The notes under the pieces: model-generated
Databases searched by the model: none
Told to the model about the DNA's origin: nothing
Seen by the model: only the letters and a program-made list of their open reading frames with translations
Translations under genes and position numbers: made by a program
Shown: positions 6,292-7,254 of the stretch, in pieces
Layout: the number at the start of each line of letters is the position of its first letter
Numbering within the stretch: the stretch's first letter is position 1
Assembly: GCA_938022295.1 (NCBI GenBank)
Contig: CALIDR010000244.1
Coordinates: forward strand, 1 to 7,254
Reading direction: 5' to 3'
From: an uncultured Burkholderiaceae bacterium
GTDB lineage: Bacteria; Pseudomonadota; Gammaproteobacteria; Burkholderiales; Burkholderiaceae_C
DNA: 7,254 nucleotides

Positions 6292-6861
6292 GTGCGCCGG
6301 CGCGCGCTGCTCGCCGCCGGCGCCGGCGTGCCGCTGGTGCCGCTCACGGCGCCGGCGGCCGTCGTCGACGTCGCCGCCGCGCTGCGCGCGGGCGGCGTAG
6401 CCGCCGCGTTCCGCCACGCGCTCGCCCCCGGCACGTTCGACCCGCCGGGCTTCCGGCTCGGCGACTGCAGCACGCAGCGCAACCTCGACGACGAGGGCCG
6501 CGCGCAGGCGCGGCGGCTCGGCGAGTGGTTCCGCAGCCGCGGCCTCGAACCGGCGGCGGTGCGCTCGAGCCCGTGGTGCCGCTGCGTCGACACCGCGCAG
6601 CTCGCCTTCGGCCGCCACGAGGTCTGGGACGCGCTCGCTTCGCCGGTGGGCGCCGAGGCGGCGACGCGCGAACAGCGCCTGCAGGCGCTGCGCGCCGCGC
6701 TGGCCGCGGTGCCCGCCGGGCGGTTCGAGGTCTGGATCACGCACCAGTTCGTGCTCAACGACCTCACGGGCGACTCGGCCTCGCAGGCCGAGGGCCTGCT
6801 GCTGAAGGCGGCGGCCGACGGCGGCCGGCCGCAGGTGCTCGCGCGTCTGAACCCGGCCTGA
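6292..6861 (+). CDS. Histidine phosphatase family protein with Tat-like signal
   Basis: 189 aa from GTG 6292. The protein opens with RRRALLAAGAGVPLVPLTAPA, which looks like a Tat signal followed by an A-x-A-type cleavage region near residues 20-23, so the enzyme is probably periplasmic. Family motifs are FRHA with Arg41 and phospho-acceptor His42, then CSTQRNLDDEGRAQARRLGEWF at 59-80, SSPWCRCVDTAQLAFG with Arg97 at 92-107, and WITHQFVLNDLTG with the second catalytic His151. The usual RHG is RHA here, common in SixA/Ais-like members. An ATG at 6265 in the same frame would add nine residues and overlap the upstream gene by 23 nt. GTG 6292 is preferred because it puts the arginines at the very start; neither start has a strong Shine-Dalgarno site. 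Either way translation is probably coupled to the MBL hydrolase. Substrate unknown; a phosphate monoester is expected from the family. Confidence 0.85.
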   Translation: MRRRALLAAGAGVPLVPLTAPAAVVDVAAALRAGGVAAAFRHALAPGTFDPPGFRLGDCSTQRNLDDEGRAQARRLGEWFRSRGLEPAAVRSSPWCRCVDTAQLAFGRHEVWDALASPVGAEAATREQRLQALRAALAAVPAGRFEVWITHQFVLNDLTGDSASQAEGLLLKAAADGGRPQVLARLNPA

Positions 6862-6862
6862 A

Positions 6863-6889
6863 CCGCGCGCGGCAACGCCGCCCGCGCGG
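6863..6889. repeat. GC-rich imperfect hairpin between the phosphatase gene and apt
   Basis: CCGCGCGCGGC and GCCG-CC-CGCGCGG pair over 11 bp around an AAC loop, with a 2-nt CC bulge on the right arm. It starts 2 nt after the phosphatase stop. There is no T-tract, so it is not a textbook intrinsic terminator, but the position between two genes would suit attenuation or mRNA end protection. GC-rich DNA makes such repeats common by chance. Confidence 0.45.
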
Positions 6890-6892
6890 CCC

Positions 6893-6898
6893 TATGAT
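6893..6898 (+). promoter_or_regulatory. Candidate -10 box (TATGAT) for apt
   Basis: TATGAT matches 5 of 6 positions of TATAAT and ends 9 nt before the apt ATG. Use of this box would start transcription about 2-3 nt before the ATG, giving a nearly leaderless mRNA, which fits the absence of any Shine-Dalgarno site in front of apt. No good -35 is visible; the region about 17 nt upstream is taken up by the GC hairpin. Confidence 0.4.
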
Positions 6899-6907
6899 CG
6901 CGCCGCG

Positions 6908-7254
6908 ATGGACCCGCGCACCCTCATCAAGCACACGATCCGCACGGTGCCCGACTGGCCCGAGCCCGGCGTGATGTTCCGCGACATCACGCCGCTGCTC
7001 GCGACGCCGCGCGTGTTCCGGGTGCTGATCGACCAGTTCGTGCACCGCTACTTCGACACCCGACCCGACGCCATCGCGGGGCTCGACGCGCGCGGCTTCA
7101 TCATCGGCTCGGTGCTCGCCTATGAGCTCGGCGTGGGCTTCGTGCCGATCCGCAAGACAGGCAAGCTGCCGTTCGACACCGTCGCCGAGACGTACGAGCT
7201 CGAGTACGGCAACGCCACCGTCGAGATGCACACCGACGCCGTGCAGCCCGGCCA
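6908..7254 (+). CDS. apt: Adenine phosphoribosyltransferase, partial at right edge
   Basis: Cytoplasmic purine-salvage enzyme that makes AMP and pyrophosphate from adenine and PRPP. The first 115 residues are visible. Family landmarks are IRTVPDWPEPGVMFRDITPLL at 11-31, AGLDARGFIIG at 57-67, and the block PIRKTGKLPFDTVAETYELEYG at 80-101, which is characteristic of Apt and separates it from Xpt and Hpt. The PRPP-binding acidic loop (D-D-x-x-A-T-G-G type) lies beyond the window end, so catalytic completeness cannot be judged. The ATG at 6908 gives the usual N-terminus. An ATG at 6895 is out of frame. No Shine-Dalgarno sequence precedes it. The 46-nt gap to the phosphatase gene holds a hairpin and a -10-like box, suggesting its own promoter. 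Confidence 0.95.
   Translation, partial: MDPRTLIKHTIRTVPDWPEPGVMFRDITPLLATPRVFRVLIDQFVHRYFDTRPDAIAGLDARGFIIGSVLAYELGVGFVPIRKTGKLPFDTVAETYELEYGNATVEMHTDAVQPG

Noticed and set aside
5298..6875. Minus-strand open frame of 525 aa
   Set aside because: Antisense shadow of the MBL hydrolase and histidine phosphatase genes; no recognisable domain.
1..7254. tRNA, rRNA, riboswitch, CRISPR or mobile element
   Set aside because: No cloverleaf-like segment, regular spaced repeat, transposase motif or terminal inverted repeat was seen, and genes occupy nearly all of the DNA.

Overview
The window is about 7.25 kb of very GC-rich, densely coding bacterial chromosome. The protein types fit a betaproteobacterium, probably Burkholderiales: a YejF-like fused ABC ATPase, a Gly/Ala-rich YidB-family protein, RsmE, a methyl-parathion-hydrolase-like Tat protein and Apt. 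The order-level assignment is inference from GC content and family resemblance, not from a marker gene. No RNA gene, insertion sequence, CRISPR array, phage gene or attachment site could be seen.

Layout. Positions 5165 down to 1 carry five minus-strand genes with short gaps. In transcription order they are rsmE (16S rRNA m3U1498 methyltransferase), an MFS transporter overlapping it by an ATGA, a YidB/DUF937-family protein, an amidase-signature enzyme with a forced TTG start, and a fused two-domain ABC ATPase of the YejF type that runs off the left edge. The ATPase has an apparent frameshift near positions 62-70. From 5322 rightwards the plus strand carries a Tat-exported metallo-beta-lactamase-fold hydrolase resembling methyl parathion hydrolase, a Tat-signal-bearing histidine phosphatase almost abutting it, and apt (adenine phosphoribosyltransferase), cut by the right edge. 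A 156-bp divergent intergenic region (5166-5321) separates the two blocks.

How the genes may work together. The spacing suggests one minus-strand transcription unit, although rsmE and a peptide-type importer ATPase have no obvious common task. The amidase next to an oligopeptide-type ATPase could mean uptake followed by amide hydrolysis. The two exported hydrolases on the plus strand are likely co-translated and could act in sequence on phosphate esters. Both ideas are inference. The window reads as mostly ordinary housekeeping and metabolic DNA. The points most worth a second look are the frameshift in the ABC gene, two start-proximal -10-like boxes that imply leaderless transcripts, the exported hydrolase/phosphatase pair, and the atypical amidase signature. 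I found no convincing undescribed system.
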